From SXIZ01 sp040079795 (lineage in GTDB: Bacteria > Pseudomonadota > Gammaproteobacteria > Methylococcales > Methylomonadaceae), in contig JBEBJQ010000006.1 in the NCBI GenBank assembly GCA_040079795.1, forward strand, positions 1 to 64,000: 64,000 nt of DNA, read 5' to 3'. Position numbers and translations under genes: made by a program. The notes beneath the pieces were generated by a model. It did no database searches, was not told the origin of the DNA, and worked only from the letters and a program-made list of their open reading frames with translations. Of this stretch, positions 1 to 8,643 are shown one piece after another (position 1 is the stretch's first letter; each line of letters starts with the position of its first letter).

Positions 1-167
1 AGACCGTGCTGTTATTTCTTCGTTCTTGGTTTTCATTGTTGACCTCGGGTTTAGAGATTACTCTATTAGCCGAGTGTCCGCTAGAACGGGGCAAGATCAT
101 TTTCTAAGCTTTGGTGCATACGATCATCGAAAAAAATATACGATACATACGAGTACTTACTGGAAAC

Positions 168-1445
168 CTAGAAATCATCCACCTCCAAAGCCCCCATCTC
201 CAATCCCTCAATCTCCTGCAACGATTTCCCCGCGATCCCCTGTAAATCGCCATACATGCCCACGGTTGCATTCATCACCCGCTCGATTTGCGCTTCCCGT
301 TTTGCCCATTGTTTCATAATGGCTTTGCGTTCCTTGTCGAGATCCTCCTGCATGGTGGAAAACGCTTCGACAATCGCTTCCACTCGCTGGCGGAATCGGG
401 GGCCGGTGAGGTATTGGTAGACCATTTCAGTTTTGGTTTGTTGGCCTTCGGATACCTGTTTCGCCATGCTGACTTGCAAGAGCGTGTGGCGCAGAAGGGT
501 GGCAACTGGCAACATGGCGCGCGGGCTGGTTACCCAGATGCCGTCGATTACTTCAAAAGTTTCTACACCTTTGGGCAGGGCTTGGCTGACCAGCACCGCC
601 ACATCTGCTTTGGCGCTGCGTTGGTCTTCGCGGAGCTTCACCAGCCAACCGTCGCTCCAGTTTTTGGTGCGCTTGGCTTCCCAGAGGATCGCACCGCTGG
701 TCTGTCCGCTTTGGCTGATCACCCGTTGCAACACATCGCCGCCAAATTCGCCCTTGGCAACCGGTTCAATGGCGTCAAAGGGAAATCTAACCCGTAGCAG
801 GTTTTCCAGCTCCAATTCCTGCACTTCGCCTTGCAGTTGCTGCGAGCCTTGTTCGGCTTTTTGTTTCAGCTCTTCGATTTTTTGCTGCATGGAGGCAATG
901 GTTTGGTCTTTTTCCATTACTTTGAATTTAAGGCCTTCTTCCGCTTCCCGCTTGGCTAGATTGCGCACTTCTGCAAGGCTATCCTGCACCCGTTTCTCGA
1001 CGGTCAATTCCAGCTCGCGTTTAGCGTCGTCCAGTTCACGTTGTTTTTTAATCAACTCAGCTTGCGCCTGTTGCGCTTCGGCGAGTTTGGCATCGCGTAC
1101 TTTCAGCACTTCCTGTAAGTCCAACAATTCGCGGTTTTTATGCTCAATTTCGTTAGCGGCGGCCTGCTTGGCTTTTTTGCTTTCTTCCAGGATGACGCGT
1201 TGCCGTTCGCTTTGCAGTTGCGTAGCCACTTGTTCCGCCACTTGCGTTTCTAGGCTGCGCTTGGCTTCCAACAATTGCTTTTGTTGTTCAAGAATTCCTT
1301 GTTCACGCAGGGCGATGGCGGCATCTTTTTGGCTGAGTTGCAGTTCAAATTGCTTACGGGTTTCAGCCAGTAATGGTGCCGCCAAGGATTCGGTCAGGCG
1401 AACTTCGGTAGCACAGTTGGGGCAGGTAATGGTGGCTTCGGTCAT
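168..1445 (-). CDS. DUF2130 domain-containing protein
   Basis: A 425-residue protein of the DUF2130 family; no biochemical activity is established for the family. The N-terminus has a CPNC pair (residues 9-12) that could start a zinc knuckle. Residues about 30-210 are a long Gln/Glu/Lys/Ala-rich coiled coil. The C-terminal half (about 215-400) is the conserved globular DUF2130 region, including GEFGGDVLQRV and ILWEAKRTKNW. The acidic and lysine pattern in that region is reminiscent of nuclease-type folds, but this is only an impression. It starts at ATG 1445 with no strong ribosome site. It lies downstream of the Ter-type operon on the same strand, 90 bases after the ATP-grasp gene, and could be read through from it. 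The first 167 bases of the window hold nothing I can assign. Confidence 0.85.
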   Translation of the reverse strand: MTEATITCPNCATEVRLTESLAAPLLAETRKQFELQLSQKDAAIALREQGILEQQKQLLEAKRSLETQVAEQVATQLQSERQRVILEESKKAKQAAANEIEHKNRELLDLQEVLKVRDAKLAEAQQAQAELIKKQRELDDAKRELELTVEKRVQDSLAEVRNLAKREAEEGLKFKVMEKDQTIASMQQKIEELKQKAEQGSQQLQGEVQELELENLLRVRFPFDAIEPVAKGEFGGDVLQRVISQSGQTSGAILWEAKRTKNWSDGWLVKLREDQRSAKADVAVLVSQALPKGVETFEVIDGIWVTSPRAMLPVATLLRHTLLQVSMAKQVSEGQQTKTEMVYQYLTGPRFRQRVEAIVEAFSTMQEDLDKERKAIMKQWAKREAQIERVMNATVGMYGDLQGIAGKSLQEIEGLEMGALEVDDF

Positions 1446-1535
1446 GGCTTGGGGTATTTGTTGCAGAAAAATAATGGCTTAAGGTGAGACGTAAAATATT
1501 GCGTCCCTTCAATCGGTTGTCATTTTGTATGGCTG

Positions 1536-2570
1536 TTATAAAACTGTTTTCGCCCAGTCTTGTAACACGACAGGCGTGTTCACTTCTGTAACCCTTAAGC
1601 CATAGTGGATCGTCGGTTGCGGCACTGTTTCGCCTTTAATAGCTTGCAAGGCAATTTGTGCGAGGTTCGCGCCCGATAAACAGGCCATCCCAAAACCACC
1701 GGAAGGGCGCGGGTTGATTTCCAGTAAGCGTACGCCCTGCACACCTGCTTTAAATTGGATATTAAACAGGCCGTTTAACCGGTAATGCGTGGTTAACCGG
1801 GTAACCATACCGGCAATATCAGCATTGTTATCAATACCCTGTCCGTGTCCGGCTAATGATGATTTTTTGCGTTGTACGGCACAGAGTAATTCCCCGTGAC
1901 TGCCTGCACAATCGACGCTCCATTCGTGTCCGCCGAGATGTTCCATGACCAACAGGGTGTCAAAGTTTGGCGTGTTTAGCATGCCTTGGCGTAATTCGGC
2001 TAATGGAACCTGATATTCCACACCCTTTAAGACATGCACGATACTGCTTCGTTGGGTGTCTAGTATTTTAAATCCTAAACCGTATACCGAAACCGCGGGT
2101 TTTATACATAAGCGTTCGTGGTTTAAGGATAGGTCTGCGATAGCTTGGTCAAAGGTTTCGGGATCATTGACTACCCGAAAATCCATGACCTGCGCAACCG
2201 ATTTGGGCAAATCGGTATAAAAATGCCCTTTGTGGTGTAGGAGGCTTAGGGTGTCATGATCGGCTACAGATAACACTTGTGTGCCGACGGCATGAAACAA
2301 GGCATGATCTTGGCTGATCAGTGCCGCTTCTTTGCCCGGCCAGAATAAATCAATGTGCTGGCTTTGGCAAAATGCTACGCACCAGTCCAGATAGTCGGTG
2401 CCAGTTAGTTCAGCGGGTTCGAGATAAGCTTCATCGCTTACGCTGAACGCTGATGCGGTGGGATAAGTATGGGTGCAGATTAAAGTTACTTCGCCAGTTG
2501 GAAAACCCTGACGAAGATTTCTAAATACCGCTTGGATGGTTGAAAAGGTTTTATTAAACCAAATCCTCAT
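1536..2570 (-). CDS. ATP-grasp enzyme of the TerD operon
   Basis: About 344 residues. It has the ATP-grasp layout: an N-terminal Rossmann-like part (to about 110), a lysine in a CIKPAVSVYGLGF stretch where the nucleotide-binding loop sits, and a C-terminal metal-binding ending around LEINPRPSGGFG with the Glu and Asn expected to bind Mg-ATP. Such enzymes join a carboxylate to an amine or thiol through an acyl-phosphate; the substrate cannot be read here. ATP-grasp proteins are known partners of TerD-type stress operons, where they are proposed to make a small nucleoside-like or peptide-like metabolite. ATG at 2570 lies 11 bases after the stop of the upstream terD-like gene, so translation is probably coupled; a TTG two codons earlier (2576) is possible. 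Function beyond the fold is inferred. Confidence 0.8.
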   Translation of the reverse strand: MRIWFNKTFSTIQAVFRNLRQGFPTGEVTLICTHTYPTASAFSVSDEAYLEPAELTGTDYLDWCVAFCQSQHIDLFWPGKEAALISQDHALFHAVGTQVLSVADHDTLSLLHHKGHFYTDLPKSVAQVMDFRVVNDPETFDQAIADLSLNHERLCIKPAVSVYGLGFKILDTQRSSIVHVLKGVEYQVPLAELRQGMLNTPNFDTLLVMEHLGGHEWSVDCAGSHGELLCAVQRKKSSLAGHGQGIDNNADIAGMVTRLTTHYRLNGLFNIQFKAGVQGVRLLEINPRPSGGFGMACLSGANLAQIALQAIKGETVPQPTIHYGLRVTEVNTPVVLQDWAKTVL

Positions 2571-2581
2571 GATCAATAAAA

Positions 2582-3181
2582 TTACAGGTGTGGAACGATT
2601 TGCGGCAGTAAATTTTCAATAGTCCGCCCTGTGCCGTTTTCACCGATTGCGTGCATTTTCCATTCACCGTTGTGCCGGTATACTTTAGCCATGATTTGCG
2701 CAGTGTGTGAGCCTTGAGAACTCAGGGTATAACGGGCTATTTCATTATTATTGCTGCTGTCGACAATTCGACAATAGGCATTTTCAACCGAATTAAAGGT
2801 TTGTCCGGTAAAGGAGTTGACAGTAAATACCAAAGATTTGACGGTAGCTGGCACTTTGTCTAAATGCACAACAATTTGTTCATCATCGCCATCGCCATCG
2901 CCGGTGCGGTTATCGCCGGAATGTAAAACGCTGCCGTCTTTGCTTTTTAATTGCCCGAACCAAATGCTGTCAACCTGTTTGTTTTGCTCATCAAACATCA
3001 CGCAGGAGGCGTCTAAATCAATGGCATCTCCGCCGCCGCCGCCAAACATGCCTTTAAGCAAACCACCACCGCCACCACTTTTCTTGGCATCCCAACCTAA
3101 ACCCATGACCACTTTGCTAAGCGCAGTACCGGATTCTTTGGATAATGAGATTTTCTGCCCTTTTTGTAAACTAATAGCCAT
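2582..3181 (-). CDS. TerD family protein with glycine-rich insertion
   Basis: A TerD-type calcium-binding stress protein of about 199 residues. The family marks are present: GLGWDAKK near the N-terminus, IDLDAS, then GDNRTGDGDGDDE, whose acidic residues bind Ca2+ in known TerD structures. Unlike its two neighbours it has an insertion of two five-glycine runs around LLKGMF just before IDLDAS. I chose ATG 3181 because AGGAG lies seven bases before it; an in-frame upstream extension to 3247 has no such support. It is the third of three tandem terD-like genes and precedes the ATP-grasp gene. Members of the family are linked to tellurite, phage and DNA-damage tolerance; the role here is inferred from the family. 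Confidence 0.88.
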   Translation of the reverse strand: MAISLQKGQKISLSKESGTALSKVVMGLGWDAKKSGGGGGLLKGMFGGGGGDAIDLDASCVMFDEQNKQVDSIWFGQLKSKDGSVLHSGDNRTGDGDGDDEQIVVHLDKVPATVKSLVFTVNSFTGQTFNSVENAYCRIVDSSNNNEIARYTLSSQGSHTAQIMAKVYRHNGEWKMHAIGENGTGRTIENLLPQIVPHL

Positions 3182-3316
3182 TGCAACTCCTAACCCATTA
3201 CTGGTATTTTTATGGGAGTATTTGTAACCCTTACTATTCCTTCGCACTGAAAGTAGTCAAGTGAGAGGAGCATAGCGAGTTACAAATGTTCTCCAGAATA
3301 TAACGTTTAAACTGTC

Positions 3317-3892
3317 TTAAACACTGACCCCAAAAGAGGAAGCTAAGGGCCCAAGACCACCGGCAAAGCCTTGACCGACCGCTTTAAATTTCCAGTCTGT
3401 ACCATTGCGGTAAATTTCACCAAAAATCATTGCGGTTTCAACGGAAGCATCTTCGCTTAAATCGTAACGGGCGATTTCAGTTCCACCTTCTTGATTGACA
3501 ATGCGGATAAACGCGCTGCTGACTTGTCCAAAGTTTTGTTTACGGGCTTCCGCTTCGTGAATGGTAACGGCAAAAACCACCCGGTCAACATCCGCAGGTA
3601 CTTTACTTAATTCGACATTAACGGTTTCGTCATCGCCGCCGCCGACACCGGTTAGATTATCGCCAGTGTGTTCGACAGCGCCGTCAGCGACTTTTTTATT
3701 GTTATAAAAACAAAAGTCACTGTCGGTTCTGACTTTACCATCGGCTTTAAGCAGGAACGCGCTGGCGTCTAAATCAAAGGCTGCGCCGTCTGTTGCCCGT
3801 GGATCCCAGCCTAAGCCAACGACAATTTTGTTTAAACCAGGTGCTTCTTTACTGAGATTAACGTTAGCACCTTTAGTGAGTGATACTGGCAT
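3317..3892 (-). CDS. TerD/TerE family stress protein
   Basis: A 191-residue TerD-type protein with all calcium-site motifs: GLGWDPR, AFDLDASAFLL and HTGDNLTGVGGGDDE. It ends with the usual GEIYRNG...FKAVGQGFAGGLG segment. Length and layout are those of plain TerD/TerE. ATG 3892 follows AGGGGA at a seven-base distance. It is very similar to the next gene upstream (3988-4563) and so is a recent or conserved tandem paralogue. It sits in the middle of the operon between two other terD-like genes. These proteins are cytoplasmic and are thought to assemble at the membrane with TerC-like proteins under envelope or metal stress. Confidence 0.92.
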   Translation of the reverse strand: MPVSLTKGANVNLSKEAPGLNKIVVGLGWDPRATDGAAFDLDASAFLLKADGKVRTDSDFCFYNNKKVADGAVEHTGDNLTGVGGGDDETVNVELSKVPADVDRVVFAVTIHEAEARKQNFGQVSSAFIRIVNQEGGTEIARYDLSEDASVETAMIFGEIYRNGTDWKFKAVGQGFAGGLGPLASSFGVSV

Positions 3893-3987
3893 AATAGTCC
3901 CCTGTTGTGATCCCCGAAGGGTATAAATTTAATTGTTATAGGTGGTGGATAAACACCCCGGCATTTATGATGCTGGGGATCGTGCAG

Positions 3988-4563
3988 TTATACATTAATA
4001 CCGTATTGGTGGGCTAAAGCGCCCAAGCCACCGGCATAGCCTTGACCGACCGCTTTAAATTTCCATTCGCCACTGTGCCGATAAAGCTCCCCAAAAATCA
4101 TCGCGGTTTCAATTGAGGCATCTTCGCTTAGGTCATAACGGGCGACTTCAGCATTACCGTCTTTATTGACGACCCGGATAAAGGCGTTAGACACTTGCCC
4201 GAAATTCTGTTTGCGGCTATCGGCATCATGAATGGTTACTGTGAATATGACGCGTTGAATATCGGCAGGCACTTTATCTAATAATACGATTAGTGATTCG
4301 TCGTCGCCATCACCGGCACCGGTGCGGTTATCCCCGGTATGCTCAACGGAACCGCAACTGGATTTGGTTTGATTATAAAAAATGAAATCGCTGTCCGATC
4401 TTACTTTACCATCTGCTTTGACCATGAAAGCACTGGCATCCAAGTCGAAGTCTGCGCCGTCAGTGGGCCGAGCATCCCACCCAAGCCCTACGATGATATT
4501 TTTTAAAGTGGGGTCAGTTTTGGATAAACTGATATTGCCCCCTTTAGCCAATGAAATACTCAT
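3988..4563 (-). CDS. TerD family stress protein
   Basis: 191 residues, the first of the three terD-like genes in transcription order. Motifs GLGWDARPTDG, DFDLDASAFMV and HTGDNRTGAGDGDDE carry the acidic calcium ligands. The C-terminal GELYRHSGEWKFKAVGQGYAGGLG is typical of the family. ATG 4563 is preceded by CGGAG. The downstream paralogue (3317-3892) is close to it over its whole length, while the third copy has diverged and gained a glycine-rich loop. A DUF475 membrane protein is encoded 41 bases upstream, matching the TerC plus TerD pairing seen in known ter operons. Confidence 0.92.
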   Translation of the reverse strand: MSISLAKGGNISLSKTDPTLKNIIVGLGWDARPTDGADFDLDASAFMVKADGKVRSDSDFIFYNQTKSSCGSVEHTGDNRTGAGDGDDESLIVLLDKVPADIQRVIFTVTIHDADSRKQNFGQVSNAFIRVVNKDGNAEVARYDLSEDASIETAMIFGELYRHSGEWKFKAVGQGYAGGLGALAHQYGINV

Positions 4564-4604
4564 AATGCTGCTCCGTTTGCTATGGGTTTGGAAAAATAAG
4601 CGGC

Positions 4605-5615
4605 TTAAGCTTGTTCTTGCTTACGTTTATCGCGGATGGAAGACAATAACGATAAACCAATAAAAGCCGCACCAATTAAGCCGGTAAATATTTCAGGAAT
4701 GGGCTGAAAAGTGGTCACCAACATTATAATTGCCAAAGCGCCGATGGCGTAGTGCGCGCCATGCTCCAGGAAAATATATTCATCCAGCGTGCCTTTGTTA
4801 ACCAGGAAAACCGTTAATGAACGCACAAACATCGCGCCAATGCCTAAACCGAGCATAATCACCACAATATCACGGGTAATCGCAAATGCGCCAATCACGC
4901 CGTCAAATGAGAACGACGCGTCTAATAATTCCAGATACAAAAAGGCCATAATACCGCTTTTTTTGGCTGCATCTGCCAGCATTTCGGTTTCTTCGTCGGA
5001 CTGAAAGAAACGATCTAAGCTGCTGACCAGCCCATACAGAAAAATACCCCAGATTCCACCCATTAAGACATCGTGCTTATGCTCCGGCAATACAAAATGA
5101 TAGGTGAGCAACAATGCTGCCAGCGTGATGGTAGTACTCACCGCATCAACTTTGCTTAGGCTTTGTAATTTTTCTTCCAGATTACCGAGCCAATAGATAT
5201 CCCGGTCGTCGTCTAACAAGAAAGAAAAGGCGACTAATAATAAGAAAGTTCCCCCAAATGAAGCGATCAAAGTGTGCGAATCTTCCAGATGTTTAGCGTA
5301 TTGCATAGGATCGTGCAAAGCCATTTGGGTTACATCATATAAACTGACTTCGGTTGCGAACGAAACAATGGCAACCGGGAAAACTAAACGCATGCCAAAT
5401 ACTGCGATCAACATCCCCCAGGTTAAAAAACGCTGTTGCCAAACGGCAGGCATGCGTTTTAAAACACTGGCATTGACTACCGCGTTATCAAAGGAAAGAC
5501 TGACCTCTAAAAAGCCCAGGATTAACACTAAAACGACCGCTTCCAAGCCACTCCAAAAAAATGCGCCCACCATACAAACGATGGTAATGAAGATTGATAA
5601 TTTAAAACTTTCCAC
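4605..5615 (-). CDS. DUF475 / TerC-like integral membrane protein
   Basis: A 336-residue polytopic membrane protein with about eight to nine hydrophobic segments. Two membrane-embedded acidic motifs, LSFDNAVVNASV (about residue 40) and SFSFDGVIGAFAI (about 232), are the hallmark of the TerC/DUF475 superfamily and are thought to bind or move a divalent metal such as Mn2+. It is probably the first gene of the operon. The GTG start at 5615 has AAGGAG about seven bases upstream. With the TerD paralogues downstream it likely forms a membrane-associated stress complex, as in the classical TerC-TerD systems; this is inferred from family and context. Confidence 0.88.
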   Translation of the reverse strand: MESFKLSIFITIVCMVGAFFWSGLEAVVLVLILGFLEVSLSFDNAVVNASVLKRMPAVWQQRFLTWGMLIAVFGMRLVFPVAIVSFATEVSLYDVTQMALHDPMQYAKHLEDSHTLIASFGGTFLLLVAFSFLLDDDRDIYWLGNLEEKLQSLSKVDAVSTTITLAALLLTYHFVLPEHKHDVLMGGIWGIFLYGLVSSLDRFFQSDEETEMLADAAKKSGIMAFLYLELLDASFSFDGVIGAFAITRDIVVIMLGLGIGAMFVRSLTVFLVNKGTLDEYIFLEHGAHYAIGALAIIMLVTTFQPIPEIFTGLIGAAFIGLSLLSSIRDKRKQEQA

Positions 5616-5703
5616 GCGTGCTCCTTATCTATGCTTGTAACCCGCTTTCCGGGGTGTGTCCCACTATATGGGGGTAATCATTACGATTTCAAGTTGGTTG
5701 GGG

Positions 5704-6651
5704 TTATAGCGACAGCACTTCTAATCCCGCGTCATGAGTGACTTGGGCTGCTTTCGGGTTACTCAAGTTGTAAAGTCCACTTAGGTCTACAGACGAAGTG
5801 ACCGAATCTTGATAAGCTTCTGCACAACCTTCTATTTCCTCCTCTGGAACATTGCTGCGCTGTTGTAAATTTACAAAATCAAATAACTGCCGGTCAGCCA
5901 GTTGTGAAGGCGCAACATTTTGCAAACTGGAAAAAATGGTTTCTAGTCGTCCTGGGAATTGTTTATCCCAGCTTGCTAACATTTCTTTCATGGCTTGGCG
6001 TTGTAGATTTTCCTGAGAACCGCATAGATTGCAAGGGATAATCGGGTAGTTTTGTAAGGCCGCAAAGCGCTCAATATCTTTTTCACGGCAATAGGCGAGC
6101 GGCCGGATGATGATATTTTTTTTATCGTCGCTTAATAATTTAGGTGGCATGGCTTTTAGTTTGCCGCCATAAAAAATATTGAGGAAAAATGTTTCCAAAA
6201 TATCATCGCGGTGATGCCCCAGAGCAATTTTAGTTACGCCATTGGCTTCGGCATACCCATACAAGGTACCTCGTCGTAGGCGTGAACATAAACCACAGGT
6301 GGTTTTGCCTTCCGGAATGACCCGTTTTACAACGCTGTAGGTGTCTTTTTCAATAATATGATAAGGGATGCCCAATTTTGCCAGGTACTCTGGTAGCACA
6401 TGCTCAGGGAATCCCGGTTGTTTTTGATCCAGATTAACCGCGATAAGCTCAAACTGCACGGGTGCGCTTTTTTGTAAACTCAGCAAAATATCCAAGAGCG
6501 TAAAAGAATCTTTACCGCCGGATAAACACACCATGACTTTATCGCCTTCTTCAATCATGTTGTAATCAGCGATTGCATCCCCCACGTAATGCCGCAAACG
6601 TTTGTGTAATTTGTGGTGATTGTATTCGGCTTTTTGGATGGGATTTGACAT
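5704..6651 (-). CDS. ttcA: tRNA 2-thiocytidine(32) synthetase TtcA
   Basis: TtcA makes 2-thiocytidine at position 32 of some tRNAs, using ATP and an iron-sulfur cluster. The PP-loop SGGKDSF that adenylates the tRNA base lies near residue 45. The cluster ligands CGLC and a later CNLC pair are both present, as is the GHHRDDILETF segment. At about 315 residues the length is usual for the family. I place the start at ATG 6651; a TTG two codons upstream is in frame but less likely. No clear Shine-Dalgarno sequence is visible. The gene is alone on its strand segment, about 160 bases after fabB. Confidence 0.95.
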   Translation of the reverse strand: MSNPIQKAEYNHHKLHKRLRHYVGDAIADYNMIEEGDKVMVCLSGGKDSFTLLDILLSLQKSAPVQFELIAVNLDQKQPGFPEHVLPEYLAKLGIPYHIIEKDTYSVVKRVIPEGKTTCGLCSRLRRGTLYGYAEANGVTKIALGHHRDDILETFFLNIFYGGKLKAMPPKLLSDDKKNIIIRPLAYCREKDIERFAALQNYPIIPCNLCGSQENLQRQAMKEMLASWDKQFPGRLETIFSSLQNVAPSQLADRQLFDFVNLQQRSNVPEEEIEGCAEAYQDSVTSSVDLSGLYNLSNPKAAQVTHDAGLEVLSL

Positions 6652-6752
6652 GAACAAAGTGAAAAGTCGGTAATGATACCGTCAAAGGGAATGGGGTGGT
6701 TGGGGTTGCTTTCAACGATAACGCGCTTAAATAATCAAACCAACCATTAATG

Positions 6753-6786
6753 CCCCTAGCTCCTCTTTTCTTTATAAGGGGCTGGG
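6753..6786. terminator. imperfect GC-rich hairpin after fabB
   Basis: CCCCTAGCTCCT pairs imperfectly with AGGGGCTGGGG around a short AT-rich loop, between the end of fabB and the ttcA start. It lacks a clear U-tract, so a terminator role is a guess; it may be another structured RNA element. Confidence 0.35.
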
Positions 6787-6813
6787 GACGAGTGTATAAA
6801 ATTAAGTTTTCCT

Positions 6814-8034
6814 TTAGGGATTAAAACGCTGAAAAATCAACGTCGCGTTAGTGCCGCCAAACCCAAAACTATTCGACATAATGGTGTTTAAGGTAACATT
6901 ATCCTTACGTTCGCGCACAATCGGGATGCCTACTGCGCCTGGATCCAACTGCGTAATATTGGCAGAAGCGCTTAAAAAGTTTTCCTGCATCATTAATAAT
7001 GAATAAATAGACTCATTTACACCTGCCGCCCCTAAAGCATGGCCGGTTAAAGACTTGGTAGAGCTAACCGGTGGCACTTTATCGTCGCCAAATACCGTAC
7101 GCAAGGCTTCCAATTCTTTGGTATCACCCACTACGGTACTGGTGCCGTGGGCATTAATATAATCGATTTCGCCTGTGACATTCGCCATGGCTTGTTGCAT
7201 GCAGCGTATTGCACCTTCACCGGAAGGTTGCACCATGTCGTAGCCGTCAGAAGTCGCACCATAACCGACGAGTTCTGCGTAAATTTTAGCGCCACGGGCT
7301 TTGGCATGTTCCAGTTCTTCGATAACGAGCACACCGCCGCCACCGGAAATCACAAAACCATCGCGGGTGACATCATAAGGCCTGGATGCCGTTGCAGGCG
7401 CATCGTTATATTTGGAGGACAACGCGCCCATCGCATCAAATAATACCGACATAGTCCAATGTACTTCTTCACCGCCGCCGGCGAAAACCAAGTCCTGCTT
7501 ACCCATTTGAATCAGCTCCATGGCATGGCCGATACAATGTGCGCTAGTAGCGCAAGCGGAAGTAATGGAATAATTTACGCCTTTAATTTTAAACGGTGTT
7601 GCTAAGCAGGCGGTATTGGTGCTGGACATAGCACGCGGCACCATATAAGGGCCGACTTTTTTAACGCCTTTATCCCGTAAGATGTCAGCCGCTTCAACCA
7701 GATTGGAGGTTGAAGGGCCTCCTGAACCCATCACCAAGCCGGTTCTAAAATTAGAAACTTGTTGTTCATCAAGCCCTGCATCGTCAATAGCCTGTTGCAT
7801 GGCGATATAGTTAAACGCAGCGCCATCGCCCATAAAGCGCTTAATTTTCCGGTCAATCAAGGCGTCCAGATCAATGTTAATGGGACCATGCACATGGCTT
7901 CGAAAGCCCAGTTTTGCATAATCTTCGGCAAATACAATGCCGGAACGGCCTTGTTTAAGGGAGGCAACCACTTCGTCCCTGTTATTGCCAATACTGGAAA
8001 CGATACCCAACCCTGTCACGACTACTCTTTTCAT
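6814..8034 (-). CDS. fabB: 3-oxoacyl-ACP synthase I (FabB)
   Basis: Condensing enzyme that elongates acyl-ACP with malonyl-ACP and, with FabA, is needed for unsaturated fatty acids. 406 residues, the expected length. The nucleophilic cysteine is in SITSACATSAH (about residue 160). The two catalytic histidines are in NAHGTSTVVGD and SLTGHALGAAG, and SNSFGFGGTNA closes the fold. It starts nine bases after the fabA stop. The ribosome site AGGAGGGGG overlaps that stop, so fabA-fabB is a tight, probably translationally coupled operon. This pair is a mark of gammaproteobacteria. Confidence 0.97.
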   Translation of the reverse strand: MKRVVVTGLGIVSSIGNNRDEVVASLKQGRSGIVFAEDYAKLGFRSHVHGPINIDLDALIDRKIKRFMGDGAAFNYIAMQQAIDDAGLDEQQVSNFRTGLVMGSGGPSTSNLVEAADILRDKGVKKVGPYMVPRAMSSTNTACLATPFKIKGVNYSITSACATSAHCIGHAMELIQMGKQDLVFAGGGEEVHWTMSVLFDAMGALSSKYNDAPATASRPYDVTRDGFVISGGGGVLVIEELEHAKARGAKIYAELVGYGATSDGYDMVQPSGEGAIRCMQQAMANVTGEIDYINAHGTSTVVGDTKELEALRTVFGDDKVPPVSSTKSLTGHALGAAGVNESIYSLLMMQENFLSASANITQLDPGAVGIPIVRERKDNVTLNTIMSNSFGFGGTNATLIFQRFNP

Positions 8035-8043
8035 ATCCCCCTC

Positions 8044-8559
8044 CTAGAAGTCTTTAGTCGATGTGAATAGGCCAACCCGTAAATCGGTTGCCTCATAAAT
8101 CACCTTGCCATCAACTTCCATCGTGGCGTCAGCAATACCCATAACCAGCTTACGTAAAATAACCCGTTTTAAATTAATTCGATAAGTTACTTTTTTTGCT
8201 GTGGGTAAAACTTGACCCTTAAACTTTACTTCACCTACACCCAAGGCACGACCTTTACCTAGCCCCCCCATCCAGCACAAGTAAAACCCAACCAATTGCC
8301 ACATTGCATCTAAACCCAAACAACCCGGCATCACCGGATCGCCTTGAAAATGGCACGCAAAAAACCATAAGTCAGGATTTATATCAAGTTCCGCAATAAT
8401 TTCGCCTTTGTTATATAAGCCACCCTCGTCGGTAATAAGCACAATCCGATCCATCATGAGCATATTAGGCAATGGCAATTGGGCATTCTCGGCCCCATAC
8501 AATTCGCCTCTACCGGACTTTAATAGCTCCTCGCGGGTAAAGCTTTGCTGTTTTAGCAT
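8044..8559 (-). CDS. fabA: 3-hydroxydecanoyl-ACP dehydratase/isomerase (FabA)
   Basis: FabA dehydrates 3-hydroxyacyl-ACP and isomerises trans-2- to cis-3-decenoyl-ACP, the branch point to unsaturated fatty acids. 171 residues in a single hot-dog fold. The catalytic His is in FFACHFQGDPVMPGC and the catalytic Asp in LGLDAMWQL, as in the E. coli enzyme. It is the first gene of fabA-fabB. The 84-base gap to the lytic transglycosylase gene upstream leaves room for a promoter, but I cannot point to a FabR or FadR site. Confidence 0.97.
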   Translation of the reverse strand: MLKQQSFTREELLKSGRGELYGAENAQLPLPNMLMMDRIVLITDEGGLYNKGEIIAELDINPDLWFFACHFQGDPVMPGCLGLDAMWQLVGFYLCWMGGLGKGRALGVGEVKFKGQVLPTAKKVTYRINLKRVILRKLVMGIADATMEVDGKVIYEATDLRVGLFTSTKDF

Positions 8560-8643
8560 TGGGTTTTTACCTTAATAATTATTTTTATAATGTTAAACGG
8601 TGCACTCCTGCAAGCGCCATTATCATACAGAGCTCAAAAAAAA

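Noticed and set aside
26..319. Plus-strand open frame at the window start
   Set aside because: It overlaps the DUF2130 gene, the encoded chain is low-complexity Pro/Ser and there is no ribosome site.
433..1482. Long plus-strand open frame of 349 codons
   Set aside because: It is the antisense of the DUF2130 gene. The protein is Ser/Cys/Arg-rich without any motif, as expected from an antisense frame over a coiled-coil gene.
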